Below are positions 8,831-18,335 of a DNA stretch of 64,000 nt, one piece after another. Made by a program: the position numbers and the translations under genes. Each line of letters starts with the position of its first letter. Position 1 is the stretch's first letter. The stretch comes from Dyadobacter endophyticus (GTDB lineage: Bacteria; Bacteroidota; Bacteroidia; Cytophagales; Spirosomataceae), in the NCBI RefSeq assembly GCF_014641595.1, contig NZ_BMIA01000001.1, positions 434,001-498,000 on the forward strand. Direction: 5' to 3'. Below the pieces are notes generated by a model. It ran no database searches, was not told where the DNA came from, and saw only the letters and a list, made by a program, of their open reading frames with translations.

Positions 8831-11800
8831 ATGATGAATTTTTCTCAGCGTCTTTTTCGCCCCGTCGGAGAGAACGCGCAAAGGTCCGTGTCTTATGGCA
8901 TAAAAGGGCTTGGCGCGTTGATCATGATTTGTACATTGTTTCTGGGCAAGGTGTACGCCCAGGACATCGCTATCAAAGGAAAAGTGACAGATAGCAAGGG
9001 TAATGCCTTGCCGGGGGTTTCCATTACGATCAAGGGAACCAGCAAGGGCACATCCAGTGATATGGAGGGCGGCTATACGATTACTACACCACCAGCTTCC
9101 ACGCTGGCGTTTAGTTTTATCGGGTTCACTTCCAAAGAAGTAGTGGTTGGCAGCGAGTCGACCATCGATGTGGTTTTGAACGACGATATAAAGGCTTTGG
9201 AAGAAGTAGTCGTGATCGGCTATGGATCTGTTAAGAAAAAGGATGTGACAGGTTCTGTTGTCTCACTGCAACCAAAAGACTTTAACAAGGGGGTCATTAC
9301 AGCACCCGACCAGCTGATCCAGGGGCGCACGCCAGGGGTTATGGTTATCAATAACACAGGTCAGCCGGGTGGTGCTACCACGGTTCGTATCCGTGGAAAC
9401 TCTTCAATTCGTGCCGGAAACAATCCCTTGTTTGTCCTTGACGGAATTCCGCTTTCAGGTAGCTCGGCGCGTCCGGGTGGAAGTGGGGGATTTGGCTCAG
9501 ACGGCGGTAACCCGCTTGCATACCTGAATCCGAATGACATCGCCAGTATGGATATCCTTAAAGATGCTTCTGCGACAGCCATCTACGGTTCGCGCGGTGC
9601 AAACGGGGTTGTAATTATTACCACCAAAAGAGGTGCGTCCGGTGCTCCCACAATCAGTCTCAATGCGTCAACCGGGGTATCAAGCCTTTTGCGGAAACCG
9701 GAAGTGTTGAGTGCCAATGAATTCAGGGAAGCGGTGCAGTTTTATGCGCCCAACGACCTGAAAGGCGCTGATTTCGGAGGAAATGTCAATGCTTTCGATG
9801 AGATAACGCGCGTGGCGCCTGTTCAGAACTATTCAATGGCCATCACGGGTGGTACCGACAATGGCAAGTACCGCGTTTCGGCCGGCTATATGGATCAGAA
9901 GGGTATCATCGAAACTTCCAGGCTCAAAAAATATACGGCCAGCATTAACAGCAGTTTCAAGTTCCTTGAAAGCAAAAAACTCGGCCTTGATTTCAACGTG
10001 TTGTTTACCCAAACAAACGAAAACCTCGCACCGATCGACGTGGGCGTAGGTTTTACCGGTAATGTAATCTCACAGGCGTTGACCTGGAACCCAACCCGTC
10101 CATTGCGTGTGAACGCCGATTCGCTTACCTATGTGAGCCCAACGACGATCAACCCGCTGACCTCCCTGAAAGCTTATAAGGATATTGCCGTTGTCAACAC
10201 GACCGTAGCCAGTATCGCGCCTTCCTATAAGATCACAGATGATCTGGAATACAAGCTTATTTACAGCGTTACCCGTCAGACAGGTAACAGAAAAGGCAGG
10301 TACATAGCAGGAATGGTTGACCCGGCGCAGGTAAGAAACGGTTTCGCTTTTATCGGGAATAATTCGGAAACCAACCAGCAACTAACGCAGACACTGAGCT
10401 ACAACAAGGACATTAGTAAAGATTTGAATATCAATGCGGTGGCCGGTTACGAATTTTTGGATTATGCTAATAGCTGGAATTCCCTGAGCGGCAGCGGATT
10501 TACTGATGTCGGCCTGGATTTTTACGATTACCTGAACTACTCCGTAGCCAGCAACCGCGGAATCAATTCGTACAAATCACCTACCAACCAGTTGCAATCG
10601 TTGTTCTTGCGTGTTGGATTGAACTACCAGGACAAGTATCTGCTCACCGGTACTATCCGCAGAGATGGCTCAACCAAGTTTGGAGAAAACAACAAGTACG
10701 CCAATTTCCCGGCGCTGGCACTGGCCTGGAACGTCTCGAATGAGTCTTTTCTGAAAGGCAACAGCGTGGTCAATAGCTTGAAGCTGCGCCTGGGATGGGG
10801 TAAAACCGGTAACCGGGAGTTTGATTCGGGCGCGTCGCGTGATCGTTACGTGTTTGGCACGCAGAGCATCAGTCAGGCCAATTTCGGAAATCCGGACCTT
10901 AAATGGGAAACGTCCGAGACATTTAACGGCGGAATTGACTTTGGTTTGTTCCAATCCAAAATCGTAGGTTCGATCGATTTCTTTAATAAGAAGACGACCG
11001 ACGGATTGTTCGAAAGGACACTCGCCCAGCCTGCGCCAAGTGGTAAGATCTGGGTCAATCTGGATGGAGAAGTGGTAAACAAAGGAGTGGAATTGGCGTT
11101 GACTGGTACGGTACTGGAAACAAAAGACTGGACCTGGAACGTCTCTGCAAATGCAACCTACCTGAAAAACAGCGTTTCAGGCCTACCCGGCTTCTATGAA
11201 ACCGCCGCGTTGAGAGGACAAGGCTTCTCGGGCGTTTTAGGACAAAGAATGGTAAGCGGCCAGCCGCTCAACGTCTGGTACCTGGCCAAATATGCGGGCC
11301 TCGATCCGGCTACCGGAACCAGTATGTACGAGGGAGCGGATGGTAACGTAAGCACTTCCGTGGACCCTGCACAGAACAAATTCTATGTACATAGCCCCAA
11401 CCCCAAATATCTGCTGGGCTTCTCCACAGACGTGACTTACAGGAAGTTCTCGGCAGTGGTCAATATGAACGGCGCGTTTGGGCACTATCTGTTTAATAAC
11501 ACCTTCGCAACGGTGCTGGGCATCAATAACCTGTCTACCAAAAACATTGCGAAGGATTTCTTCAACAAGGATATCAAGGAAGCCACTTCCAACTCGGCAG
11601 CGCCTTCGACCAGGTACCTTGAAAAAGGTGATTACATGAAAATGTCTAACGTTACGCTCAGTTACCGCGTTGGTAATATTGGGAAAGTTTTCAAAAACCT
11701 GAACTTTTCATTGACCGGCCAGAATTTGTTTGTCCTGACCGGCTACAAAGGTTTCGACCCGGAAGTAAACACCGATGGTTCCAACGGCGGAATTCCGTCT

Positions 11801-11869
11801 CTTGGGATAGAATACATTCCTTACCCATCGGCAAGAACATTCCTGTTGGGCGTAAACTTCTCGTTGTAA
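8831..11869 (+). CDS. SusC-like TonB-dependent outer-membrane receptor 1
   Basis: 1012-residue TonB-linked outer-membrane channel that imports an oligomeric nutrient together with its SusD partner. Signal peptide to about residue 43 (ends GKVYAQ); carboxypeptidase-D-like regulatory domain at about 46-117 (KGKVTDSKGNALPGVSITIK); the SusC signature LEEVVVIGYG at 123-131; plug at about 135-265 with VRIRGNSSIRAGNNPLFVLD and a closing IYGSRGANGVVIITTKRG; then the beta barrel, ending in Leu as usual. It lacks the STN signalling domain of the receptor at 33453, consistent with having no sigma/anti-sigma pair beside it. The SusD gene follows after 21 bases. No glycoside hydrolase is next to it, so the substrate cannot be assigned. 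Confidence 0.96.
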   Translation: MMNFSQRLFRPVGENAQRSVSYGIKGLGALIMICTLFLGKVYAQDIAIKGKVTDSKGNALPGVSITIKGTSKGTSSDMEGGYTITTPPASTLAFSFIGFTSKEVVVGSESTIDVVLNDDIKALEEVVVIGYGSVKKKDVTGSVVSLQPKDFNKGVITAPDQLIQGRTPGVMVINNTGQPGGATTVRIRGNSSIRAGNNPLFVLDGIPLSGSSARPGGSGGFGSDGGNPLAYLNPNDIASMDILKDASATAIYGSRGANGVVIITTKRGASGAPTISLNASTGVSSLLRKPEVLSANEFREAVQFYAPNDLKGADFGGNVNAFDEITRVAPVQNYSMAITGGTDNGKYRVSAGYMDQKGIIETSRLKKYTASINSSFKFLESKKLGLDFNVLFTQTNENLAPIDVGVGFTGNVISQALTWNPTRPLRVNADSLTYVSPTTINPLTSLKAYKDIAVVNTTVASIAPSYKITDDLEYKLIYSVTRQTGNRKGRYIAGMVDPAQVRNGFAFIGNNSETNQQLTQTLSYNKDISKDLNINAVAGYEFLDYANSWNSLSGSGFTDVGLDFYDYLNYSVASNRGINSYKSPTNQLQSLFLRVGLNYQDKYLLTGTIRRDGSTKFGENNKYANFPALALAWNVSNESFLKGNSVVNSLKLRLGWGKTGNREFDSGASRDRYVFGTQSISQANFGNPDLKWETSETFNGGIDFGLFQSKIVGSIDFFNKKTTDGLFERTLAQPAPSGKIWVNLDGEVVNKGVELALTGTVLETKDWTWNVSANATYLKNSVSGLPGFYETAALRGQGFSGVLGQRMVSGQPLNVWYLAKYAGLDPATGTSMYEGADGNVSTSVDPAQNKFYVHSPNPKYLLGFSTDVTYRKFSAVVNMNGAFGHYLFNNTFATVLGINNLSTKNIAKDFFNKDIKEATSNSAAPSTRYLEKGDYMKMSNVTLSYRVGNIGKVFKNLNFSLTGQNLFVLTGYKGFDPEVNTDGSNGGIPSLGIEYIPYPSARTFLLGVNFSL

Positions 11870-11890
11870 TTCATCAAAAACAAAGATTTT

Positions 11891-13438
11891 ATGAAACTTA
11901 AATCATATTGTGCGGCAATTTTAAGTTGCTCAATGCTACTTTCCTGCACCGATCTCGACGAGAAACTCGGCAGTGCATTGGAAAAGGGTACCACAGGAAA
12001 CATTAATCCGGCCGAGCTGCTGATAAGCGCCTATTCGTCACTGAACGGCCCTTACCAGCAAGACAACCGGTGGTGTTTGCAGGAGCTTTCTACGGATGCG
12101 GCTGTGGCACCCACTCGCGGTGGCGACTGGGATGACAATGGAACCCACAGGGCTATTCACCTGCATACGTGGAATGCCGATAATTCGTATATGAGTAATA
12201 CATTCGGTGGATTGCTAACAGCTATTTATCAAGCTTCCAATGTGTTGCGCTATGCACCCTCGGCCCAGCAGGCAGCGGAAGCTCGCTTCATCCGGGCACT
12301 GGCTATGTTCGACGTACTGGATTTGTGGGGCGTGGTGCCTTATCGTGAGAGTCTGGAAGATTTTCGCGAGCTCCCCAAAACGCTTGGTCCACAGGAAGCG
12401 ATCGACTTTATCATATCAGAAATAAACACGATCATGAAAGATCTGCCTTCGACCGGCCAGGCATATGTTGCCAATAAAAATGCTGCGCGGGTGTTGCTGA
12501 TGAAAGTGTATCTGAACAAAGGAGCATTTCTGGATAGGCAAAATCCTAAATTCGATGCTGCTGATATGAGTAAGGTGGTCGCGCTCGCCGACGAGATTAA
12601 GGACTACACAATCTCTGCTCCAGGCAAGTATTTTGACAATTTTGCTCCGGATAATAATACCAAATCCACTGAAAATATCTTCACCCTATACAATGAAGAA
12701 GGCGTCCGGGGCGGCGGTGTGGACAGGGCCTACTGGACGGTATCGCATTACAACATGACCCCGGGCGGATGGAACGGTTGGGCAACGCTCTCTAACTATT
12801 ACGACAAATTCGCGGCTGGCGATGAAAGAAGAGGTATTTATTACAACTATCCGGCCGATACCACTTCGAACCGCAGCAAAAACTACAAGATCCAGAACGT
12901 TGGTTTTCTGGAAGGGCAGCAGACCAGCTGGGTGACAAACAAGCCGTTGATGGCCAGAAACCCTGCCACGCAACCGCTGGTTTTCACAAGGGACATTACG
13001 ATCCGGACCAGCGGTGCTACATTGGAAACGGCGGGGATTCGGGTTATTAAATATCCATTCGATTATGCTTCAAAAGGCCAGAGAAACAACGACTGGGTGG
13101 TTTACCGTTATTCGGATGTACTATTGATGAAAGCGGAAGCGATTTTGCGCGGGGGAACACCGGGCGGTGCTGCCGACGCCCTCACCATTGTAAACTCAAT
13201 CCGGACCAACCGTGGCGCAGCCAAGTTGGCGACCTTAAGCCTTGATAACCTGCTTGATGAACGCGCAAGAGAATTGTACTGGGAAGGTTGGAGAAGACAG
13301 GATCTGATCCGTTACGGTAAGTTCCTGCTCGCAGGGCAAATCAAACCCGCCGATCCGGACCCGAAAACGCTTGTGTACGCAATCCCAAGCCCACAAATAG
13401 CCGTTAACAACAATCTCAAACAGAATCCGGGTTATTAG
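11891..13438 (+). CDS. SusD/RagB-like nutrient-binding lipoprotein 1
   Basis: 515-residue surface lipoprotein that covers and feeds the SusC channel. Lipobox LLSC with Cys19 followed by TDLDEK. The SusD N-terminal region holds ISAYSSLNGPY and the TPR-like segments (AARFIRALAMFDVLDLWGVV-type helices near 140); the C-terminal part has the typical YRYSDVLLMKAEAILRGG, an ERARELYWEGWRRQDLIRY segment, and the end AIPSPQIAVNNNLKQNPGY. Co-transcribed with the SusC gene 21 bases upstream; a strong terminator follows, so the operon is just these two genes. Confidence 0.96.
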   Translation: MKLKSYCAAILSCSMLLSCTDLDEKLGSALEKGTTGNINPAELLISAYSSLNGPYQQDNRWCLQELSTDAAVAPTRGGDWDDNGTHRAIHLHTWNADNSYMSNTFGGLLTAIYQASNVLRYAPSAQQAAEARFIRALAMFDVLDLWGVVPYRESLEDFRELPKTLGPQEAIDFIISEINTIMKDLPSTGQAYVANKNAARVLLMKVYLNKGAFLDRQNPKFDAADMSKVVALADEIKDYTISAPGKYFDNFAPDNNTKSTENIFTLYNEEGVRGGGVDRAYWTVSHYNMTPGGWNGWATLSNYYDKFAAGDERRGIYYNYPADTTSNRSKNYKIQNVGFLEGQQTSWVTNKPLMARNPATQPLVFTRDITIRTSGATLETAGIRVIKYPFDYASKGQRNNDWVVYRYSDVLLMKAEAILRGGTPGGAADALTIVNSIRTNRGAAKLATLSLDNLLDERARELYWEGWRRQDLIRYGKFLLAGQIKPADPDPKTLVYAIPSPQIAVNNNLKQNPGY

Positions 13439-13458
13439 GGTTTATATAGAGCTTTGCA

Positions 13459-13493
13459 AAAGCCCTTCAAACACGCGTTTGAGGGGCTTTTTA
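13459..13493 (+). terminator. Intrinsic terminator of SusC/SusD operon 1
   Basis: AGCCCTTCAAAC (13461-13472) pairs with GTTTGAGGGGCT (13477-13488) with one internal T-G, four-base loop, then a T run to 13492. Confidence 0.85.
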
Positions 13494-13652
13494 CTTCCCT
13501 CGGCCCAGGATTTCAAGCAGTGCTTTACGCAGAGAAAATATAGCTTGGCTGACGGGTAAGTCTCTATTGAAAAGTATAAGTCTTCCCGAGAAATCTATAA
13601 GCCCGACGCTTCTGGACCAACCACCTTTGCATCATTCAAATAAACAACCAAA

Positions 13653-14462
13653 ATGATGACAAAGAAAGTTTTGATTACAGGCGCTTCTTCGGGATTTGGG
13701 AAGGATGCGGTGCGGTTATTTCAAAAAAATGGGTGGAATGTGATCGCCTCGATGCGCTCGCCGGAGAAGGAAACGGAACTGGCCGGGCTCGATCAAGTGA
13801 TGCTCGTACGTTTGGACGTTACCGATAGCGAGAGCATTCAGCATGCAGTTGGAGAAGGGGTTGCGCGCTTTGGCGGTATCGATGCATTGGTCAATAATGC
13901 GGGATACGGGTCACTGGGTGTGCTGGAAGCAGCCCCAGAAGAGGTGGTGCGCCAGCAGTTCGATGTGAATGTGTTTGGAGTGATCGAGGTCATCAAGGCG
14001 GTCTTGCCGCATATGCGCAGCAACAGGAGCGGGGTGATCGTCAATGTGTCGTCGATGGGTGGACGGATTGCCTTTCCGTTCTCGACGCTTTACCATGCTA
14101 CCAAATATGCGGTGGAAGGGATTTCGGAATCTCTGCAATACGAGCTCGAACCGCTGGGTATTAGGGTAAAGATTGTGGAACCGGGCGGTTATAGAACGGA
14201 TTTTGCAGGCAGGTCGCTGGCAACTTTTGGCGCCGGTGATTTGTTGGACTATATGCCTGCTTACGATGCCTTCGCAGCACAAGTGGACAATTGGCCGATG
14301 TCGGATCGAATTTGGGAGGTAGCCGAAGCAATATATCAGGCGGCCAACGACCACTCCCAGCAGTTGCGTTATCCGGTGGGCGCCGATGCAGTGCAGTTGC
14401 TCCAAGCCAGAAAGGAAATGGATGATCTCGCGATCAAAAACCTCATTGCCGCCCACATTTAG
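13653..14462 (+). CDS. SDR family oxidoreductase
   Basis: 269-residue classical short-chain dehydrogenase/reductase, cytoplasmic, NAD(P)-dependent. Cofactor motif TGASSGFG (9-16), structural NNAG (81-84), catalytic S134, Y147 and K151 in the order SSMGG...YHATK. The PGGYRTDF segment after strand 6 is typical of the retinol-dehydrogenase-like subgroup common in bacteria; the substrate is unknown. ATG codons at 13653 and 13656 are both possible. An AraC regulator gene follows after 27 bases on the same strand, so the two are likely one operon. A CACCTTTG -7-like element at 13622 lacks a clear -33 partner. Confidence 0.92.
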   Translation: MMTKKVLITGASSGFGKDAVRLFQKNGWNVIASMRSPEKETELAGLDQVMLVRLDVTDSESIQHAVGEGVARFGGIDALVNNAGYGSLGVLEAAPEEVVRQQFDVNVFGVIEVIKAVLPHMRSNRSGVIVNVSSMGGRIAFPFSTLYHATKYAVEGISESLQYELEPLGIRVKIVEPGGYRTDFAGRSLATFGAGDLLDYMPAYDAFAAQVDNWPMSDRIWEVAEAIYQAANDHSQQLRYPVGADAVQLLQARKEMDDLAIKNLIAAHI

Positions 14463-14489
14463 CAGTTATTATTCAGCCGTTTCACTGTT

Positions 14490-15395
14490 ATGACCAGCCA
14501 GTATCTTGATATCGAGTCTATTAGCGGCCTGCACAAATACGTAGGCGCCCCCAGTCCCAAGCATCCGCTGATCAGCCTGATCGACAATACCCGTTTCTAC
14601 GCGCAGTGTCCGCGGCAGCTTACGGCCTTCCGGTTTGGTTTTTACACGATCTCCTGCAAGCGCATTCACGGTGTATTGAAATACGGCAAAGGACATTACG
14701 ATTTCAGCGAAGGGTCGCTCATGTTCACAGCGCCATGGCAGGTCATAACGGGCAGCATCGAGGAAGGAGGCGTAGAGGAAGGGTGGGCGCTGTTCATCCA
14801 TCCGGACCTACTCAATGCCACCGAACTTGGACAAAAGATGCATCAATACTCGTTTTTTAACTATGATGTAAATGAAGCATTGCACATTTCCGACGACGAA
14901 AAGCAACTGATCCGCGATTGTGTGGCCAAGATCGAGCGGGAGTATTCCCAGAATATCGACAAGCATACGCTCAGGCTCATTTCCGGCAACATCGAGCTGC
15001 TGCTCAACTACTGCGATCGGTTCTACGACCGCCAGTTCTACACCCGCGCCAAGGTTAGTAACGACCTCGTGCAGCATTTCGAAAGGCTGCTGAACGATTA
15101 CTTTGCCAAGGACACGTTGGTTGATATCGGCCTGCCGGGTGTCAAATACTTCGCTTCCGAGCTGAACCTGTCGCCGAATTACCTTTCTGATCTGCTCAAC
15201 CGATTCACCGGTAAAACCACCCAAGAGCACATTCACCTGAGGATGATCGACAAAGCCAAATCGCTACTCTGGGGGACAGAGCAGTCGATCAGCGAAATAG
15301 CTTACGATCTCGGTTTTGAGCACCCTTCTCATTTTACCAAAATATTCAAAACCAAAACCGGCAAATCGCCCAGCGCATTCAGGAACTTGAACTAA
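14490..15395 (+). CDS. AraC family transcriptional regulator
   Basis: 301-residue regulator. The N-terminal part (1-180) resembles a cupin-like sensing domain (KYGKGHYDFSEGSLMFTAPWQ). The C-terminal AraC DNA-binding region (about 200-300) contains ASELNLSPNYLSDLLNRFTG and a second HTH with ISEIAYDLGFEHPSHFTKIF and the closing TGKSPSAFR. It probably controls the SDR gene with which it is co-transcribed, a pairing common in Bacteroidota and Proteobacteria. The inducer is unknown. Confidence 0.92.
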   Translation: MTSQYLDIESISGLHKYVGAPSPKHPLISLIDNTRFYAQCPRQLTAFRFGFYTISCKRIHGVLKYGKGHYDFSEGSLMFTAPWQVITGSIEEGGVEEGWALFIHPDLLNATELGQKMHQYSFFNYDVNEALHISDDEKQLIRDCVAKIEREYSQNIDKHTLRLISGNIELLLNYCDRFYDRQFYTRAKVSNDLVQHFERLLNDYFAKDTLVDIGLPGVKYFASELNLSPNYLSDLLNRFTGKTTQEHIHLRMIDKAKSLLWGTEQSISEIAYDLGFEHPSHFTKIFKTKTGKSPSAFRNLN

Positions 15396-15595
15396 CGGTT
15401 GGCGTGAAATGCTACAAACTTGGCGGGAAATATTAACTGGTCTGGGATCGCGACCGGCTTATTTTGTTTGATCAAATCAGTCGAAATATGCGTACGGAAG
15501 GTTGTCCGGTGGTATTGCGCTCGTCTCCCACCGAGGGTGAATTCAGGATAAAAAATATTTTCAAAACTGGCCGCGAACCGGCTCCCATGGCTAAC

Positions 15596-15620
15596 TTTAA
15601 AGGGATGTAAAACCTTTAAA
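15596..15620 (+). promoter_or_regulatory. Inverted repeat just upstream of DUF488 gene
   Basis: Perfect TTTAAAGG (15596-15603) and CCTTTAAA (15613-15620) around 9 bases, ending 10 bases before the start codon. It may be an operator or a leader hairpin near the start codon. Confidence 0.35.
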
Positions 15621-15630
15621 TCAATAACGT

Positions 15631-15978
15631 ATGGCAGTCCAAACAAAACGCATTTATGAACCCGCAGCGGCCACCGACGGCTACCGTGTATTGGTAGACC
15701 GCCTGTGGCCGCGGGGCCTCACCAAGGAAGCGGCCCGTATCGACCGCTGGATGAAAGAAGTAGCGCCCTCCAACGAGCTGCGAACCTGGTTTCATGCCAA
15801 CATGGAACAATGGGACGAGTTCGGCGCCCGTTACCGGGAGGAACTGAAAGGTTCGGACGCATTGAATGCATTGCGCTCGCTGGTTGTAGAAAATCAGGTT
15901 GTTACCTTGCTTTTTTCGGCCAAAACAGAAGACCGTAACCAGGCGCTGGTTTTGAAAGAGCTGCTGGAAAAAGCATAG
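15631..15978 (+). CDS. DUF488 family protein (YeaO-like)
   Basis: 115-residue small cytoplasmic protein matching the DUF488/YeaO family from end to end: RIYEPAAATDGYRVLVDRLW, PRGLTKEAARIDRWMKEVAP, a WFHANMEQWDEFGARYREEL helix, and a TLLFSAKTEDRNQALVLKEL end. The invariant DRLWPRG is intact. The family's function is not established. The gene converges on the alpha-glucosidase gene with 9 bases between stop codons. Confidence 0.9.
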   Translation: MAVQTKRIYEPAAATDGYRVLVDRLWPRGLTKEAARIDRWMKEVAPSNELRTWFHANMEQWDEFGARYREELKGSDALNALRSLVVENQVVTLLFSAKTEDRNQALVLKELLEKA

Positions 15979-15987
15979 TAGCCGCAC

Positions 15988-17619
15988 TCAACGTTCCAAT
16001 TTTACGATCAATCCCTCATCTCCACTCAAAAGCAGATTGTTTTCAGTGCGTAACCCGATCCGCTCCGCCTCGGTGCTGATGATGATTTCTCCATCAAAAG
16101 TTTCATTTTTAGGCAGTAAATAGCAGGGCCTATGGCTGAGGTTGAGCACCACCAGGAAACGGTCGGTGTCGTTTTCGCGAATAAAGGCGAGCAGCTGTTT
16201 ATCCGAATAGACTGGGGTGTATTTGCCTGTTTGAAAAGCAGGTTGCCTTTTGCGAAGCGTAATAAGGCTGTGGTAGAAGGACAGCATCGAGTCCGGATCC
16301 TCTTTTTGTAATTCTACATTTACCCGGCGGAAGCTACGAGGAAGGCGCAGCCAGGGCTTACTCCCCGAAAACCCTGCAAACTCATCCGTGTTCCATTGCA
16401 TAGGCGTACGTGCAGGGTCGCGGCTTACGTTACGGTCTGGCATATAGAGGCCCTGTGGATCCACGAGCTCGTCTTGCGGGATCGGCACATCGCGCATACC
16501 GATCTCATCACCATAATATAAGGTAGGCGTCCCGCGCAGCGTGAGCAGGAGCATTGCGGCCACACGCGCCTGGGAGCGACCCACGCGGCTGGCTATGCGC
16601 GGCCGATCATGGTTGCCGAGCACCCAGTTGGGCCAGCCGTCCATCGGTAATGCACCTTCGTATTCCTCGACGGCCCGGGCAATTTGTTCCGAATCCCAGG
16701 GTAATGCAAGCAGCTGGAAATTGAATGGAAGGTGTGCCTCCGATTTGTCGGCGCCGTAGTAAGTGATCAGCTTGTGAATGGGTAGGTATATCTCTCCGAT
16801 CAGTACACGGTCGTCGTACTGGTTTGTTGTCCGCCGCATCATCCGCACGATCTCATGGACTTCCGGCTGGTCGGTGGAATATGCCGGATCGTGGTATTCG
16901 TAGATCAAGTCGTTTTCATCAAATGGAGAATTGGCTACCACCGGATTGTTGCGTAGCTGCGCATCCTTGATTATGTGCCACATTACATCTACGCGAAAAC
17001 CGTCGACGCCCTTCCGGAGCCAAAAGTGCATGACGTCCGTCATCGCCTCGTGAACCTCGGGATTGCGCCAGTTGAGGTCGGGCTGCTGTTTCAGGAAGGC
17101 GTGATAATAGTATTGTCGGGTCGCTGGGTCCAATTCCCAGGCGTGGCCGCCGAAAACGCTGAGCCAGTTATTGGGCAATGCGCCATTCTCGCCAGGTTCT
17201 TGCCAGATGTACCAGTCGCGCTTGGGGCTGTCCCTCGACGAGCGTGATTCGAGAAACCACGGGTGTTGGTCGGACGTGTGATTCGGGACAAGATCCAGGA
17301 TCAGTTTCATGCCCCGGCGGTGGACCTGCTCCAATAACTCGTCGAAATCTTCCATCGTGCCAAACAGCGGGTGAACGCCCTGGTAGTCGGAGATGTCATA
17401 TCCGAAATCGGCCATTGGCGAGGGGTAGATGGGCGACAGCCATACGCAATCCACCCCCAGCCATTGCAGGTAGTCGAGCCGTTGGACGATGCCTTTGAGG
17501 TCGCCGATGCCATCGCCGTTCGCATCCTGAAACGAGCGGGGGTAAATCTGGTAGATTACGCAGGTTTGCCACCAGAGGTGATCGATGTCTGCCGGATTGT
17601 TGTCTGTGATGGTTTCCAT
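15988..17619 (-). CDS. GH13 alpha-glucosidase (oligo-1,6-glucosidase/trehalose synthase group)
   Basis: 543-residue alpha-amylase-family enzyme hydrolysing alpha-glucosidic bonds in short malto- or isomalto-oligosaccharides. Conserved regions in order: DLVPNHTS (109-116), GFRVDVMW with nucleophile D211, LIGEIYL with acid/base E276, and GNHDRPR with D338 as transition-state stabiliser. The N-terminal WWQTCVIYQIYPRSFQDANG and GDGIGDLKGI motifs are typical of the alpha-glucosidase/oligo-1,6-glucosidase subfamilies. No signal peptide is visible, so it is probably cytoplasmic. It stands alone, with no Sus genes beside it on this strand. Trehalose synthase is a less likely alternative at this length. 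Confidence 0.93.
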   Translation of the reverse strand: METITDNNPADIDHLWWQTCVIYQIYPRSFQDANGDGIGDLKGIVQRLDYLQWLGVDCVWLSPIYPSPMADFGYDISDYQGVHPLFGTMEDFDELLEQVHRRGMKLILDLVPNHTSDQHPWFLESRSSRDSPKRDWYIWQEPGENGALPNNWLSVFGGHAWELDPATRQYYYHAFLKQQPDLNWRNPEVHEAMTDVMHFWLRKGVDGFRVDVMWHIIKDAQLRNNPVVANSPFDENDLIYEYHDPAYSTDQPEVHEIVRMMRRTTNQYDDRVLIGEIYLPIHKLITYYGADKSEAHLPFNFQLLALPWDSEQIARAVEEYEGALPMDGWPNWVLGNHDRPRIASRVGRSQARVAAMLLLTLRGTPTLYYGDEIGMRDVPIPQDELVDPQGLYMPDRNVSRDPARTPMQWNTDEFAGFSGSKPWLRLPRSFRRVNVELQKEDPDSMLSFYHSLITLRKRQPAFQTGKYTPVYSDKQLLAFIRENDTDRFLVVLNLSHRPCYLLPKNETFDGEIIISTEAERIGLRTENNLLLSGDEGLIVKLER

Positions 17620-17763
17620 CGGAAGTTCGGTTTGCTGATGCAGTGCGCCCTTAAAAAATCACACCACGCCCAGATCAAAAGTTTTATATGAATTATTTGA
17701 TAAAAAACATGTATAATCAAAGCAAATTGACTATATTCAGTAAATCAAAAAATTACTCAGACC

Positions 17764-17955
17764 ATGATGCCTTTCATAAAAGTTACCGGAGAATTCGACG
17801 AAAGCCTGAATGTAAGCGTTGAGAAAATTCTATACTACATGGGGTATAGCCATGGGTGCACAATTTTTCTCGGCACCAGTATTTCCATTCGCGTGAAAGA
17901 ATGCGAGGAAGACATTAAGAGGCTCATTGAGGAAGCATATATGCAGGTGGCGTAG
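17764..17955 (+). CDS. Small protein of 63 residues, FlbD-like
   Basis: The sequence MMPFIKVTGEFDESLNVSVE continues into a strand-rich middle and ends in an acidic helix (VKECEEDIKRLIEEAY). The layout (short strands, Gly-Thr-Ser-Ile before a VKE-type helix) resembles the small FlbD-like proteins, but this is a weak resemblance and there is no flagellar gene nearby. Cytoplasmic; function unknown. A terminator follows 52 bases later, which supports a real short transcription unit. Confidence 0.6.
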   Translation: MMPFIKVTGEFDESLNVSVEKILYYMGYSHGCTIFLGTSISIRVKECEEDIKRLIEEAYMQVA

Positions 17956-18007
17956 GCCGCAGGCTGCATCAGGCATGCAGCATTGACCCAGTACCAAACG
18001 GCAAGTG

Positions 18008-18045
18008 ATCGCTGATGGGGAAGCATCCCTGTCGGCGATTTTTTT
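18008..18045 (+). terminator. Intrinsic terminator after small gene
   Basis: Imperfect stem starting ATCGCTGATGGGGA (18008-18021) and closing TCCCTGTCGGCGAT (18026-18039), followed by seven T. Confidence 0.75.
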
Positions 18046-18335
18046 ATGCGGTAGTAATTTCCTGGGAGGTTAAGGTTGCTTAAAAATTGTATTATTTTAA
18101 TAAATAGAAACGGGTATATGAAGAATTTTGAGCAAATCAGGGAAGAATTAGTAGTTTTGTAAACTATTGATATACAATAATAGTTAATAGATGTAGTGGA
18201 GAAGTTGTTTTAAAAAATGCATTGTGACTGATAAATATAATTTAGTATTTTACCGTTGTTTTATGAGCCATTATCAGATTCACTAAAAACCTCCTGAAAA
18301 TATCGCCCGATGGGCATTTAGTAAAATTCAATACC
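18046..18335 (+). other. AT-rich intergenic region with promoter
   Basis: About 290 bp with no coding potential, strongly AT-rich, between the terminator of the 63-residue gene and the gene at 18336. It holds the promoter candidate at 18127-18159. Confidence 0.5.
18127..18159 (+). promoter_or_regulatory. Candidate promoter for the 18336 gene
   Basis: TTTG (18127-18130), 21-base spacer, TAGTTTTG (18152-18159); an exact TTTG / TAnnTTTG match with good spacing. Predicted start near 18166, giving a leader of about 170 nt. Confidence 0.45.

Noticed and set aside
13911..14456. 181-codon antisense frame inside the SDR gene
   Set aside because: The SDR gene has all its catalytic motifs; the antisense frame is a shadow.
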